A DNA stretch of 64,000 nt from Cupriavidus necator A5-1 (GTDB taxonomy: Bacteria; Pseudomonadota; Gammaproteobacteria; Burkholderiales; Burkholderiaceae), in contig NZ_JQLI01000001.1 of assembly GCF_000744095.1 (NCBI RefSeq), positions 2,046,001-2,110,000 of the forward strand. The letters are read 5' to 3'. Positions 36,525 to 45,188 of this stretch are shown piece after piece. How positions within the stretch are numbered: position 1 is the stretch's first letter; each line of letters starts with the position of its first letter. The position numbers and the translations under genes are program-made. The notes beneath the pieces were generated by a model, which had not been told where the DNA came from, made no database searches, and worked only from the letters and a program-made list of their open reading frames with translations.

Positions 36525-36926
36525 TCACTTGCCCGGTACGGCCAGCGGAGCCCCTTTCTTGACAATGTAGGTAGCGAGTTCCGCCGCCTTGCCGGTGCCG
36601 ACATTCCTTGCCGAGTGGGCTGTTCCCGAGGGGATGAACAAGCTGTCGCCGGCCTTGAGCGTGACCGGCGGCTGGTCCCCGAGCTGGTACTCCAGCGTGC
36701 CTTCGAGGACAAAGGCGACTTCTTCGCCCGGATGAGAGTGTTTCGGGGCAAAGGCGCCCGGATCGAAGTCGACTCGCACCTGGACGGCCTCGCGTCCGGG
36801 CACGCTGATGTCCTGCTTCAGCAGGTCCGTGCGATGGATACCCACGGCCTGCGCCTGGGCCGCTTGCATCGCGATGCTGCTACCGACGACCAGCAACGCA
36901 GTCGCCATGAATCGAGTCGTTTTCAT
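36525..36926 (-). CDS. Exported cupin-domain protein
   Basis: 133 residues. The signal peptide is TRFMATALLVVGSSIAMQAA then QAQA. The single cupin has metal-binding segments PKHSHPGEEVAFVLEGTLEY and GDSLFIPSGTAHSARNVG, giving two His and a Glu plus the second-motif His. AAGGA lies 7 nt before the ATG at 36926. It leads an operon with the epoxide hydrolase. A direct-repeat motif shared with the dipZ and repeat-protein promoters lies 161 bp upstream. Confidence 0.85.
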   Translation of the reverse strand: MKTTRFMATALLVVGSSIAMQAAQAQAVGIHRTDLLKQDISVPGREAVQVRVDFDPGAFAPKHSHPGEEVAFVLEGTLEYQLGDQPPVTLKAGDSLFIPSGTAHSARNVGTGKAAELATYIVKKGAPLAVPGK

Positions 36927-37087
36927 TGGAAGTCCTTTCATGCCCCGGGGCATGCGTAAGTGAGCTGATGCGTAATAGGGCGATTACCGCCATCAAGTAA
37001 CCAGTGACGCCATTTGAGCAGCGTGACGTGTTGGCGATGTATCGGCCGGGCGGGGTTTTCGTAAGCGCATGTGTTCGCGGTAACGGC

Positions 37088-37105
37088 TGACACATTGCGA
37101 TACAA
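37088..37105 (+). promoter_or_regulatory. Candidate response-regulator site upstream of the cupin operon
   Basis: TGACACATTGCGATACAA matches 16 of 18 bases of the site at 39054-39071, including an identical TTGCG spacer. It is 161 bp upstream of the cupin start and points away from the gene. Half-sites (GACACA, ATACAA) recur at 11-bp spacing, as expected for an OmpR-type dimer site. Confidence 0.5.
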
Positions 37106-37144
37106 AGCGGGCGCCGCGAAGGCAGTGCCCGCCTCATTTTTTTC

Positions 37145-38941
37145 CTAGCCGAAGGTGAAGGCATAAGCCTGGGCACCGGGATCGAGGAAGCGGATCTCGA
37201 AGGTGTGCTCGCCGACCTCGCCAGCCTGGCGTACCAGCTGGTAGAGCCGCGTCTGCGTGATCGCGCCATTGCCGGCCGCATCGATGTCGGCGCCGTGGCT
37301 GGCGCCCGGGGGCTTGCCGTCGATGGTGACCACGAAGCGCACCGCCCGGCCATCGGCCGCCGGTCCCAGCACAAGGTGCAGGTCGCGCGCGTGGAAGCGA
37401 TAGACGATGCTGCCATCGGCGCGGTTGAGCGTGGCCTGCTCGGCGCCGACCGTCCACTGCCCGGAAAGGCCCCACTGGTTGAGGCGAAGCTTCGCAACGC
37501 TGTACTGGCGCGGCGCGTCCTGTCGGATGCCGCCCGGCGAGGCGAAGTTGGACGCCTGCATATAGCCCAGGTAGGTCTCATCCGAGCGCAGGTTGGACAG
37601 GTCCGGCGCCGCTTGCGCGCCACCCGCCTCGGGAACGACCACATCGCGCGCCACCGACCGGTTGCCCGCTTCCGCCAGCAGCGACTGGATCACGCGCTCG
37701 GACTTGGCGTAGTCGCCCTCGCCGAACTGGTGGTGGCGGATATTGCCGCTGGCGTCGACAAAGTAGGCGGCCGGCCAGTAGCTGTTATGGAACGCACGCC
37801 AGATGCGGTAATCGCTGTCCACGGCCACCGGGAAGCCGATGCGGAAGTTGGCGATCGCGCGGCTCACGTTTTCCGGGCTCTTTTCGAAGGCGAACTCGGG
37901 CGTGTGCACGCCAACCACCGTCAGGCCCTGATCCTTGTACTTCTCCGCCCAGGCACGCAGGTAGGGCAGGGTGCGGATGCAGTTGATGCAGGAGTAGGTC
38001 CAGAAGTAGACCACCGTGACCTTGCCGTGCAGCTGCTCGCGCGACAGCGGCGGGGAGTTGATCCACTGCACGGCACCGTCGAGCGCAGGCAGGCGGCCCT
38101 CCACGGGCAACGGGCCCGGGAAACCCGCCTGGGTGTCATTGGCGGCCAGCAGCATGCCGCCAGCGCCACCGCTGGCGGCGTTGCTGGCTTGCGGCGCGGC
38201 CGGTTGTTCCTTGCGCAGCCCGTCGATCAGCGCCTGCTCGATGCCGGTCGGCCCGCTGAACGGAAAGTGCACCAGCAGGCTGGTGTCGGCACCGCTGCCG
38301 ATGACGAGCACGCCGCCCAGCACGCCTGCTCCCAGTCCGCGGCGCAGCCATTCACTTGCGCCCATCGACCGCTTCATCGCCGCAAAGACGCGGTTGCCCA
38401 GGCCCAGCGCCGCCGCCAGCGAGGTGGCCGCGCCGGCCGCATAGGCCGCCAGTGCCACCGATGTCGACACGCTGGCGCCTTCAAGGGCGGTGCCCGTCAG
38501 GACCAGGCCGAGGATCGGGCCGGCGCACGGCGCCCACAGCATGCCGATGGCGATGCCAAGCACCAGCGCACCCCACGGCGAAGCCTGCCCGGACGCAGCG
38601 GCGTTAGACGAACTGTTGTTGGCCAGCCGGTTCCCCAGCGCCACCACAGGCCGTGCGAGGATATCCGCCAGCCTCGGCCAGATCAGCGACAGCCCGAACA
38701 CGGCCAGCAGCACCAGGGCGGCGAGGCGCCCGGCTTCGTTGGCGCGCACGGCCCACGCGCCGCCAGCCGATGCCAGCGTGGCCACCCCGGCAAAGGTCAG
38801 GGCCATGCCGGCCAGCATCGGCAGCCTGCCGCGCAGGAACGGCTGGCCGGTGCGGCTCAGGACAAAAGGCAGGACGGGCAGGATGCACGGACTGAGGATG
38901 GTCAGTACACCCCCGAGGTAAGCGAGGATCAGCAGGGCCAT
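37145..38941 (-). CDS. DipZ-like CcdA-thioredoxin fusion protein
   Basis: 598 residues. Residues 1-235 are a CcdA-type membrane domain: YLGGVLTILSPCILPVLPFV and GMLWAPCAGPILGL supply the paired membrane cysteines. Residues about 275-430 are a TlpA-like thioredoxin with the CINC motif (VVYFWTYSCINCIRTLPYLR). The last 140 residues form the beta-sandwich domain typical of DipZ (GLSGQWTVGAEQATLNRADG). It would carry electrons from the cytoplasm to periplasmic disulfides. AAAGGACC precedes the start. It is divergent from the two-component genes, with a shared site between them. Confidence 0.9.
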   Translation of the reverse strand: MALLILAYLGGVLTILSPCILPVLPFVLSRTGQPFLRGRLPMLAGMALTFAGVATLASAGGAWAVRANEAGRLAALVLLAVFGLSLIWPRLADILARPVVALGNRLANNSSSNAAASGQASPWGALVLGIAIGMLWAPCAGPILGLVLTGTALEGASVSTSVALAAYAAGAATSLAAALGLGNRVFAAMKRSMGASEWLRRGLGAGVLGGVLVIGSGADTSLLVHFPFSGPTGIEQALIDGLRKEQPAAPQASNAASGGAGGMLLAANDTQAGFPGPLPVEGRLPALDGAVQWINSPPLSREQLHGKVTVVYFWTYSCINCIRTLPYLRAWAEKYKDQGLTVVGVHTPEFAFEKSPENVSRAIANFRIGFPVAVDSDYRIWRAFHNSYWPAAYFVDASGNIRHHQFGEGDYAKSERVIQSLLAEAGNRSVARDVVVPEAGGAQAAPDLSNLRSDETYLGYMQASNFASPGGIRQDAPRQYSVAKLRLNQWGLSGQWTVGAEQATLNRADGSIVYRFHARDLHLVLGPAADGRAVRFVVTIDGKPPGASHGADIDAAGNGAITQTRLYQLVRQAGEVGEHTFEIRFLDPGAQAYAFTFG

Positions 38942-39053
38942 GATCGAGGTCCTTTCGCAATGGTTTGGCTTGCCATCGATCAGACACCGCCAGCGTCGCT
39001 GCAATGTGTCGCCATCGGCGGATAATGTGTACGATTGTTGAGGCGCCGCCGCC

Positions 39054-39071
39054 TGATACATTGCGGTACAA
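39054..39071 (+). promoter_or_regulatory. Candidate response-regulator site in the dipZ / regulator divergent promoter
   Basis: TGATACATTGCGGTACAA contains GATACA and GTACAA half-sites 11 bp apart. It lies 112 bp before dipZ and 102 bp before the response-regulator gene. A further partial copy (GACACATTGC on the minus strand) is at 39001-39010. Confidence 0.5.
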
Positions 39072-39173
39072 GAAAAATCGCGCCTGTTGCGCCTCATCGC
39101 CTCCCCCCCATGCGCCCCACAGCATGCAGGCGACGCGGACGGGCCATTCCAATTCAGCGCAAAGAGGACATCG

Positions 39174-39917
39174 ATGGATTCCCATGTCGACCATATCCTG
39201 ATCGTCGATGACGACCGGGAGATCCGTGAACTGGTTTCGGCCTACCTCACCAGGAACGGCCTGCGCACGACCGTGGTGCCGGATGGCCGCCACATGCGCG
39301 CATTCCTGGAGACCAATGCCGTCGACCTGATCGTGCTCGACCTGATGCTGCCCGGCGATGACGGCCTGGTGCTGTGCCGGGAACTGCGCGCCGGCAAGCA
39401 CAAGGCCACGCCGGTGCTGATGCTGACCGCGCGCGACGACGAGACGGACCGCATCATCGGCCTGGAAATGGGCGCCGACGATTACCTGGCCAAGCCGTTT
39501 GCGGCGCGCGAGTTGCTGGCGCGCATCAAGGCCGTGCTGCGCCGCACCCGGATGCTGCCGCCCAACCTGCAGATCAGCGCGGCCGGGCAGGTGCTCGCGT
39601 TCGGCGACTGGCAACTGGATACCGTCGCGCGCCAGCTGGTCGACCGCGAAGGCACCATCGTCGCGCTCAGCGGCGCGGAGTACCGGCTGCTGCGCGTCTT
39701 TGTCGACCATCCCCAGCGCGTGCTCAACCGCGACCAGCTGCTCAGCCTGACGCAGGGCCGCGAGGCGGAAATGTTCGAGCGCTCGGTCGACCTGCTGGTC
39801 AGCCGCCTGCGCCAGCGCCTCAATGACGACGCGCGCGAGCCCAGCTATATCAAGACCGTGCGCAGCGAGGGCTATGTGTTCGCCATGCCCGTGGAGATCA
39901 GGGAGGCACGCGAGTGA
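39174..39917 (+). CDS. OmpR-family response regulator
   Basis: 247 residues: a receiver domain (ILIVDDDREIRELVSAYLTR, phosphoacceptor D56 in [31 protein letters not shown]) and a winged-helix Trans_reg_C domain (VALSGAEYRLLRVFVDHPQR, FERSVDLLVSRLRQRLNDDA, IKTVRSEGYVFA). The start at 39174 is inside MDSHVDHILIVDDD. The histidine kinase gene overlaps its stop. It probably controls the neighbouring dipZ, cupin and repeat-protein genes through the direct-repeat motif. Confidence 0.9.
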   Translation: MDSHVDHILIVDDDREIRELVSAYLTRNGLRTTVVPDGRHMRAFLETNAVDLIVLDLMLPGDDGLVLCRELRAGKHKATPVLMLTARDDETDRIIGLEMGADDYLAKPFAARELLARIKAVLRRTRMLPPNLQISAAGQVLAFGDWQLDTVARQLVDREGTIVALSGAEYRLLRVFVDHPQRVLNRDQLLSLTQGREAEMFERSVDLLVSRLRQRLNDDAREPSYIKTVRSEGYVFAMPVEIREARE

Positions 39918-41215
39918 GTGCAAGGAACTGGCCCTGGCCGCGCACGCTGGGATCGCGCCTGTTCCTGATCCTGCTGGCAGGCCTGATCGTCGCCCATGGC
40001 CTGTCCTTCGGGGTGCTGTTCGCGGAACGCTACATCACCGCGCGCCGAGTGATGCTCGGCACGCTGGAAACCGACGTGTCCACCTCGATCGCGATCCTGG
40101 ACCGCGTGCCCGCCGCCGAGCGGCCGCAGTGGCTGCCGCGCGTGAACCGTGGCGCCTATCAATACATGCTGGGTCCGGGTATGCCGGGCGTGCCCGAGAT
40201 GACGCCGCAGGCCAAGGAAATCGCCGACCGGATCATGGAGGCAAGCGGCGGCCGCTTTGCGGTCCGGGTGGAATCGATCCCCGGCCACGGCAAGCGGATG
40301 CAGGCTCACCTGACGCTCAGCGACGGCAGTCCGCTGACCATCGACGTGCACCCGCGCCCGACGCCGATCGCGCAGTGGCTGCCTTATGTGCTGGTGCTCC
40401 AGTTGCTGCTGCTGGTGCTGTGCTGCTGGTTCGCGGTGCGGCTGTCGATCCGCCCACTGGTGGCGCTGGCCGATGCCGCCGACGCACTCAATCCGAACGC
40501 GAAGACGGCGCCGCTTGCCGAGACCGGTACCACCGAACTGGTGCGCGCGGCACACGCGTTCAATGCCATGCGCGAGCGCATCGCCGGGTTTGTCGAGGAG
40601 CGCGTACGGTTGCTGGCGGCAATCTCCCATGACCTGCAGACGCCGATCACGCGCATGAAGCTGCGTGCCGAGATGGCGGAAGACTCCGAAGACAAGCGCA
40701 AGATGGTGCACGACCTGGCCGAGATCGAAGCGCTGGTGCGGGAAGGGCTGGCATATGCGCGCACCACCCATGGCGATGGCGAGAAGGCGTCGCGGCTCGA
40801 CCTCGGCTCGTTTGTCGAAAGCCTGGCAGCCGACTACCAGGACACCGGCAAGGCGGTGACGGTGCTGCAGAACGTCGGCGGAACCATCGTGACACGCCCC
40901 AATGCCTTGCGCCGGATCCTGACCAACCTGGTCGACAACGCCATCAAGTTCGGCGGGGCGGCGGAGCTGAGCGTGCGCCGCGCGGGCGATGCCGTGGTCA
41001 TCGAGGTGCTCGACCGCGGCGCCGGCATCCCGGAAGACCAGCTCGAAGCGGTGCTGCAGCCATTTGTGCGGCTGGAGGGTTCGCGCAACCGGGAAACTGG
41101 TGGCACCGGTCTTGGTCTGGCGATCGCCCAGCAGCTTGCAGTGGCCATCGGCGGCTCGCTCAGGCTGCGCAACCGGGAAGGCGGCGGGCTGGTGGCGGAA
41201 GTCAGGCTGGGCTGA
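39914..41215 (+). CDS. Sensor histidine kinase
   Basis: 433 residues from a GTG overlapping the regulator stop. Two membrane segments (LFLILLAGLIVAHGLSFGVL and YVLVLQLLLLVLCCWFAV) enclose a periplasmic sensor of about 115 residues with no Cys. Then come HAMP, the H-box (LLAAISHDLQTPITRMKLRA, H239) and an HATPase domain with LRRILTNLVDNAIKFGG and GGTGLGLAIAQQL. The sensor segment (YMLGPGMPGVPEMTPQAKEI) resembles none I know, so the signal is unknown. Linkage to dipZ suggests envelope redox or stress. Confidence 0.9.
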   Translation: MSARNWPWPRTLGSRLFLILLAGLIVAHGLSFGVLFAERYITARRVMLGTLETDVSTSIAILDRVPAAERPQWLPRVNRGAYQYMLGPGMPGVPEMTPQAKEIADRIMEASGGRFAVRVESIPGHGKRMQAHLTLSDGSPLTIDVHPRPTPIAQWLPYVLVLQLLLLVLCCWFAVRLSIRPLVALADAADALNPNAKTAPLAETGTTELVRAAHAFNAMRERIAGFVEERVRLLAAISHDLQTPITRMKLRAEMAEDSEDKRKMVHDLAEIEALVREGLAYARTTHGDGEKASRLDLGSFVESLAADYQDTGKAVTVLQNVGGTIVTRPNALRRILTNLVDNAIKFGGAAELSVRRAGDAVVIEVLDRGAGIPEDQLEAVLQPFVRLEGSRNRETGGTGLGLAIAQQLAVAIGGSLRLRNREGGGLVAEVRLG

Positions 41216-41303
41216 CGGGCGCTGCCGCAGGCGCTTCCGGGGGCGGACGGAAGTGCCTCATGCGCGTCGCCGGCGCACTCGCCGGCCGCGCGTCCCGACA
41301 GAT

Positions 41304-41321
41304 TTGTACGCTTCTGTATCA
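41304..41321 (-). promoter_or_regulatory. Candidate response-regulator site upstream of the repeat-protein gene
   Basis: Read on the minus strand, TGATACA-N5-GTACAA, identical to the 39054 site in both half-sites but with a different spacer (GAAGC). It is 156 bp upstream of the repeat-protein start and points away from that gene, as the site at 37088 does for the cupin gene (161 bp). Confidence 0.45.
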
Positions 41322-41477
41322 AGACGCCACAACGATACGCACATGCACAGAAGCGGCCATAACTCGCTACTGGCGCGATACATCGGTCTCCTTAAATACG
41401 TTCCGTAGCCAGCCGGCGCATCGCAAACCAGCGATCCGGGGCTGCACCAGCCACCGCAAACTTTAAGGAAGCCGATC

Positions 41478-41813
41478 ATGACCACCACCAACATCGCCAA
41501 GCGTTTTGTGTTCGCCGTTGCCCTGGTTGCCGCCGCTGCCGGCGCGCAGGCCGCCGGAATCTCCGGCGCCCGCGACCCGTACACCGACGGTGCTCGTTCG
41601 ATCCACTCGGAGCGCAGCGCCTTTACCGATGGCGCACGTGCGGTCGATCCCTTCACCGACGGTGCCCGCAAGGTGGATCCGTTCACCGACGGCGCGCGCA
41701 ACGTGGATCCTTTCACCGACGGCGCCCGCAGCCTGGCCGGCATGGATCGCACCGGGGTCTCGGCGGAGCCGGGGCACCATGTCGACCCCTATCTCGACGG
41801 CGCCTACGCCTGA
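41478..41813 (+). CDS. Small exported protein with DPFTDGAR repeats
   Basis: 111 residues. The signal peptide is FVFAVALVAAAAGAQA. The mature part is built from a decapeptide repeat, DPFTDGARxV, tandem at residues 57-86, with degenerate copies DPYTDGAR (33-40), SAFTDGAR (47-54) and DPYLDGAY (103-110). Each repeat has two Asp and one Arg, suggesting a repeating metal- or surface-binding turn. The family is not recognised by me. AAGGAAG precedes the ATG. It follows the histidine kinase gene by 260 bp and shares its promoter motif with the cupin and dipZ genes. Confidence 0.8.
   Translation: MTTTNIAKRFVFAVALVAAAAGAQAAGISGARDPYTDGARSIHSERSAFTDGARAVDPFTDGARKVDPFTDGARNVDPFTDGARSLAGMDRTGVSAEPGHHVDPYLDGAYA
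41643..41732 (+). repeat. 30-bp tandem coding repeat, three copies
   Basis: Three adjacent 30-bp units encode VDPFTDGAR plus one variable residue. The units differ mainly at third codon positions, so selection has kept the protein repeat while DNA has diverged. Not a CRISPR array: there are no spacers. Confidence 0.8.
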
Positions 41814-41903
41814 TGCACCGGACTGCGGATCACAAGGAGCGCGACCGGCATCTCGTCCGGGCCCGGGACATGCGCGCGCTTCTTCACACCGCAGCTTTTC
41901 TTG

Positions 41904-43664
41904 CTAGCTCATCTCTCGCCCGACGGGTGCGTCCACCAGACCCCGGGCAATAAGACGGTGAATCTGCGCCACCACGGCCGCGCCTTCGCCCACCGCCGAC
42001 GCGACACGCTTGGTGGATCCGGAGCGAACGTCGCCGATGGCGAAGACACCCTTCACGCTCGTCTGCAACGGGAGCGTCTGCGCGGGCGCATCGGCCACAT
42101 CGCTGCCGGTCAGGACGAAGCCCTTGCTGTCCAGCGACACACCGCAGTTCCTGAGCCAGCTCGTATTTGGCTCGGCGCCGATGAAGACGAACAGGTGATG
42201 CGCCGTCAGGCTGCCCTCGATGCCGCCCGCGCCGCGAAAGTGCACGCGTTCGAGCCGCGCATCCCCCTCCAGCGCCATCAGTTCCGCCCGCGTATGCAGC
42301 GTCACGTTCGGCAGCGCGCCGATCCGTTCGATCAGGTAGTGCGACATGCTGTGCGCCAGGCTCGCCCCGCGGATAAACACATGCACATGCTCGGCATGCG
42401 AGGCTAGGAAGACCACCGCCTGCCCTGCGGAGTTGCCGCCGCCGACCAGCAGCACCGGTTCCTTGCGGCATAGCCTGGCCTCGATCGGCGTCGCCCAGTA
42501 ATAGACGCCGCAGCGCTCGAAGCGCGCCAGCCCGTCCACGGCAGGGCGCCGGTACTCGGCGCCGCTGGCGATGACCACGGTGCGCGCAAGGATGCGGCGG
42601 GCATCGGCAAGCTCAACCACCAGCGGCTGCCTGTCGCAATACAAGGCCTTGACTTCGCACGGGATGCCGATATGCGCACCGAACTTCTGCGCCTGCACGA
42701 ACGCGCGGCCAGCCAGCGCCTGCCCCGTGATGCCCGTGGGAAAGCCCAGGTAGTTCTCGATGCGCGCGCTGGTGCCAGCCTGGCCGCCGGGCGCGCGGCA
42801 GTCGAACACCACGACGGACAACCCTTCGGACGCCGCGTAGACGGCCGTCGCCAGTCCCGCCGGACCGGCACCTACGATCGCCACATCGTAGACGTGCGTC
42901 GGATCAAACTCCGGGATCAGTCCCAGGCACGACGCGAGCTGTCCCACATCGGGGTTGCGCAGCACGGTGCCGTTCGGGCAGATGACGAGCGGGAAGTCAT
43001 CGGGCTGTGGCGTCACGCGTTCCAGGAAAGCGATGGCTTCCGCGTCCTGCTCCGCATCGAGCACCATGTTCGGAAACGCATTGCGGCGCAGGAAGTCCTG
43101 CAACGCGACCAGTCGCCCATCGCCGGGGGCGCCGACCAGCACGGCACCCCGGCCGCGTTCGATGGCCAGCACACGCCTGAGGATCAGGGCGCGCATGATC
43201 TTCTCGCCAAGATCGGCTTCGCTGATCACCAGGCCGCTGAGCGCATCGGGCCGCAGCAGCACCGCCTCGACGTCTTCGACGACCTGCGCGTCGACGATCG
43301 CCGGCTTGTTCGACAGCTGGGTGATATCCGAGGTGAACTCGCCGCGCTGGGTATAGGTATGGACAATGTGGTGGCCCATGCCCTCGCGAATGACGATCCG
43401 CACTTTGCCCGACAGCAGCAGGAACATGCCGGGGCAGAGGCTGCCGGCTTGATAGAGGAATTCGCCCTTGGTGTAGTGGCACTGGCTGCCGAAGCGGCGC
43501 ACGCGGTCGATTTCGGCCTCCGTGAGGACCGGGAACATCTGGAAGTAGCGCGGGTGTTCGCGCACGCTCGCGTCTTCGACCAGCGCGCTGTCATCGTAAC
43601 TGCTCGCATCCCCTGCCGGTTCAGGAGTGAGCTTGCCGCCGCCCGTTCTTGACTCGTTGCTCAT
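41904..43664 (-). CDS. Cyclic-nucleotide-binding, thioredoxin reductase-like flavoprotein
   Basis: 586 residues. Residues 35-150 are a CNMP domain (YTKGEFLYQAGSLCPGMFLL); 170-245 resemble a thioredoxin/glutaredoxin fold without the active Cys (DFPLVICPNGTVLRNPDVGQ); 255-580 are a TrxR-type flavoprotein with VAIVGAGPAGLATAVYAASE, VLLVGGGNSAGQAVVFLA and GVFAIGDVRSGSTKR. At the usual CxxC position the sequence is VYYWATPIEA, so the redox disulfide is missing. It may be an NAD(P)H oxidoreductase regulated by a cyclic nucleotide. A nucleotidyl cyclase gene lies 1.5 kb upstream. The start has GAGGAGAAT. Confidence 0.85.
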   Translation of the reverse strand: MSNESRTGGGKLTPEPAGDASSYDDSALVEDASVREHPRYFQMFPVLTEAEIDRVRRFGSQCHYTKGEFLYQAGSLCPGMFLLLSGKVRIVIREGMGHHIVHTYTQRGEFTSDITQLSNKPAIVDAQVVEDVEAVLLRPDALSGLVISEADLGEKIMRALILRRVLAIERGRGAVLVGAPGDGRLVALQDFLRRNAFPNMVLDAEQDAEAIAFLERVTPQPDDFPLVICPNGTVLRNPDVGQLASCLGLIPEFDPTHVYDVAIVGAGPAGLATAVYAASEGLSVVVFDCRAPGGQAGTSARIENYLGFPTGITGQALAGRAFVQAQKFGAHIGIPCEVKALYCDRQPLVVELADARRILARTVVIASGAEYRRPAVDGLARFERCGVYYWATPIEARLCRKEPVLLVGGGNSAGQAVVFLASHAEHVHVFIRGASLAHSMSHYLIERIGALPNVTLHTRAELMALEGDARLERVHFRGAGGIEGSLTAHHLFVFIGAEPNTSWLRNCGVSLDSKGFVLTGSDVADAPAQTLPLQTSVKGVFAIGDVRSGSTKRVASAVGEGAAVVAQIHRLIARGLVDAPVGREMS

Positions 43665-43874
43665 CGCCGATTCTCCTCGGCGCTAATCGATGAAATCGGC
43701 GCCGCTACCGCCAGGTTTGATGTCGCCAGTGCCGGAATGGAGCGGCTGCTGAACAGCTCCAGCCGGCAGTCACGGTACGCAGGGAAACGCCCCGGCGCCA
43801 TGGGACCACCTACGAGAGTAATTAAGCCAATGCGGCCAGCCAAGGAATCTTGCATCTGCGGCGTGGCGCGGCCG

Positions 43875-45077
43875 CTAGCCGGAACCGGCCTGCTGGCGCA
43901 GCGCGTGCGTCCGCCCGGCCAGGTAGGGCAGGTTCGCCGACACGAAGACCGCCAGCAGCAAGGCCCCGGTACTCCATGCCGCGGCCGGCAGCCACGGCAG
44001 AACGGTTGCCAGCATGCCGGTCTTGACGGCGCCCGACGACACCATGGCAATGCGCATGAATGCTGCGGCAGCCAGCACGGCAAATACGAGCCCGGTGAAC
44101 ATCCCTTCACGGCCGACATGCCCGGCGTCGAGCGCCGCATTGGCCGCCGAGGTGAACATGATGCCCCACAGGCCGCCGGCCAGACATTGCATGGCGAGGA
44201 CGGCCCCGAGCGAGCCGGCCGCAGTGAAGCCGAACAACGACAGCGCGCCGAGGCCCGCGCCCGCCAGCAGCATCACATAGGCCGGGTAGCGCCGCAGCCC
44301 CGGCACTTCCGGCAGCAGCACGCACAGCGCAAAGCCGATCCAGAACGCCGGCATCACGCGCACCAGCTCGGCAGCGGAGACAAAGCGCAGGTAAGCCGGC
44401 GCTGAGTTGACGGTGGTGTGGACCTGGAAACCGAGGGCGAGCAGCCAGACCGCGGCAAAGAGCAACCAGACGTGCCTGAGCGCAACGCCGGGCGCCGGCG
44501 CGGGCGCCGCCTCGGCGTCATGGCGCGCCGCCGCGGGCTCGCTCCATTGCAGCGCGACCACGGCCAGCACCAGCGCCGCGCTGGCTGCGATAAACGGCAG
44601 CAGGGGCGAGACATCCCGCAGCCGCGCTGTCAGCAGCGGCGCCACGGCCCCGGCCAGGCCGATGCCGAGCAGCGAAGATCCCACCAGGAGCGACGACGCG
44701 GTCGCTTGCATGCGCCGGGCAATGATCACCATGGGCGGCGCGCGCAACGCCGACGAGGTGGCCGCCCAGACTGCGGTCAGGCTCAGCAGCAGCCAGGGCG
44801 AAGTGACCCGGGGCAGCAGCACGAAGGCCAGTGCGGAGACCACGGACAGCGCCAGGATCCAGCCTCCCAGCCTGCGCAGGGCGTTGGCGACACGGTCGGC
44901 CGCGATGCCCAGCGCGCAGTCCATGGCGACAAAGATCATCTGGTCCATCAGCAGGATCCAGGCGACGTGCGCGCGCGCGATGCCTGCCTGGGCGGCCAGC
45001 TGCGGCAGGAAGGCCACGTAGAGGGTCCAGGTCACCGCCAGCAGGAACTGTACGGAGCAGAAGATCAATGCGCGCAT
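43875..45077 (-). CDS. MFS transporter, efflux or metabolite type
   Basis: 400 residues and about twelve membrane segments. Recognisable segments are ALIFCSVQFLLAVTWTLYVA, DCALGIAADRVANALRRLGG, LRAPPMVIIARRMQATASSL and GGLWGIMFTSAANAALDAGH. The MFS signature after segment 2 is present but degenerate. The substrate is unknown. The start at 45077 is the ATG before RALIFCSV; an upstream TTG gives a less likely extension. It lies between the cyclase and the TrxR-like gene on the same strand and could belong to one transcription unit with them. Confidence 0.75.
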   Translation of the reverse strand: MRALIFCSVQFLLAVTWTLYVAFLPQLAAQAGIARAHVAWILLMDQMIFVAMDCALGIAADRVANALRRLGGWILALSVVSALAFVLLPRVTSPWLLLSLTAVWAATSSALRAPPMVIIARRMQATASSLLVGSSLLGIGLAGAVAPLLTARLRDVSPLLPFIAASAALVLAVVALQWSEPAAARHDAEAAPAPAPGVALRHVWLLFAAVWLLALGFQVHTTVNSAPAYLRFVSAAELVRVMPAFWIGFALCVLLPEVPGLRRYPAYVMLLAGAGLGALSLFGFTAAGSLGAVLAMQCLAGGLWGIMFTSAANAALDAGHVGREGMFTGLVFAVLAAAAFMRIAMVSSGAVKTGMLATVLPWLPAAAWSTGALLLAVFVSANLPYLAGRTHALRQQAGSG

Positions 45078-45188
45078 GCCGCCCACCCTGCCTGGAATGG
45101 CCAACTGGTTTCGATCGCCCGCAATGCCGGTGAATGCGTCGATTCTTCTTTTGAATCAACGCGTTGTCTCCGTAGTGGCATTGCGGGA

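Noticed and set aside
37205-39025. Plus-strand open frame of 606 codons
   Set aside because: It is antisense to the DipZ-like gene and has no family motifs.
41643-41732. Tandem 30-bp repeat considered as a CRISPR-like array
   Set aside because: Units are adjacent without spacers and encode a protein repeat in frame.
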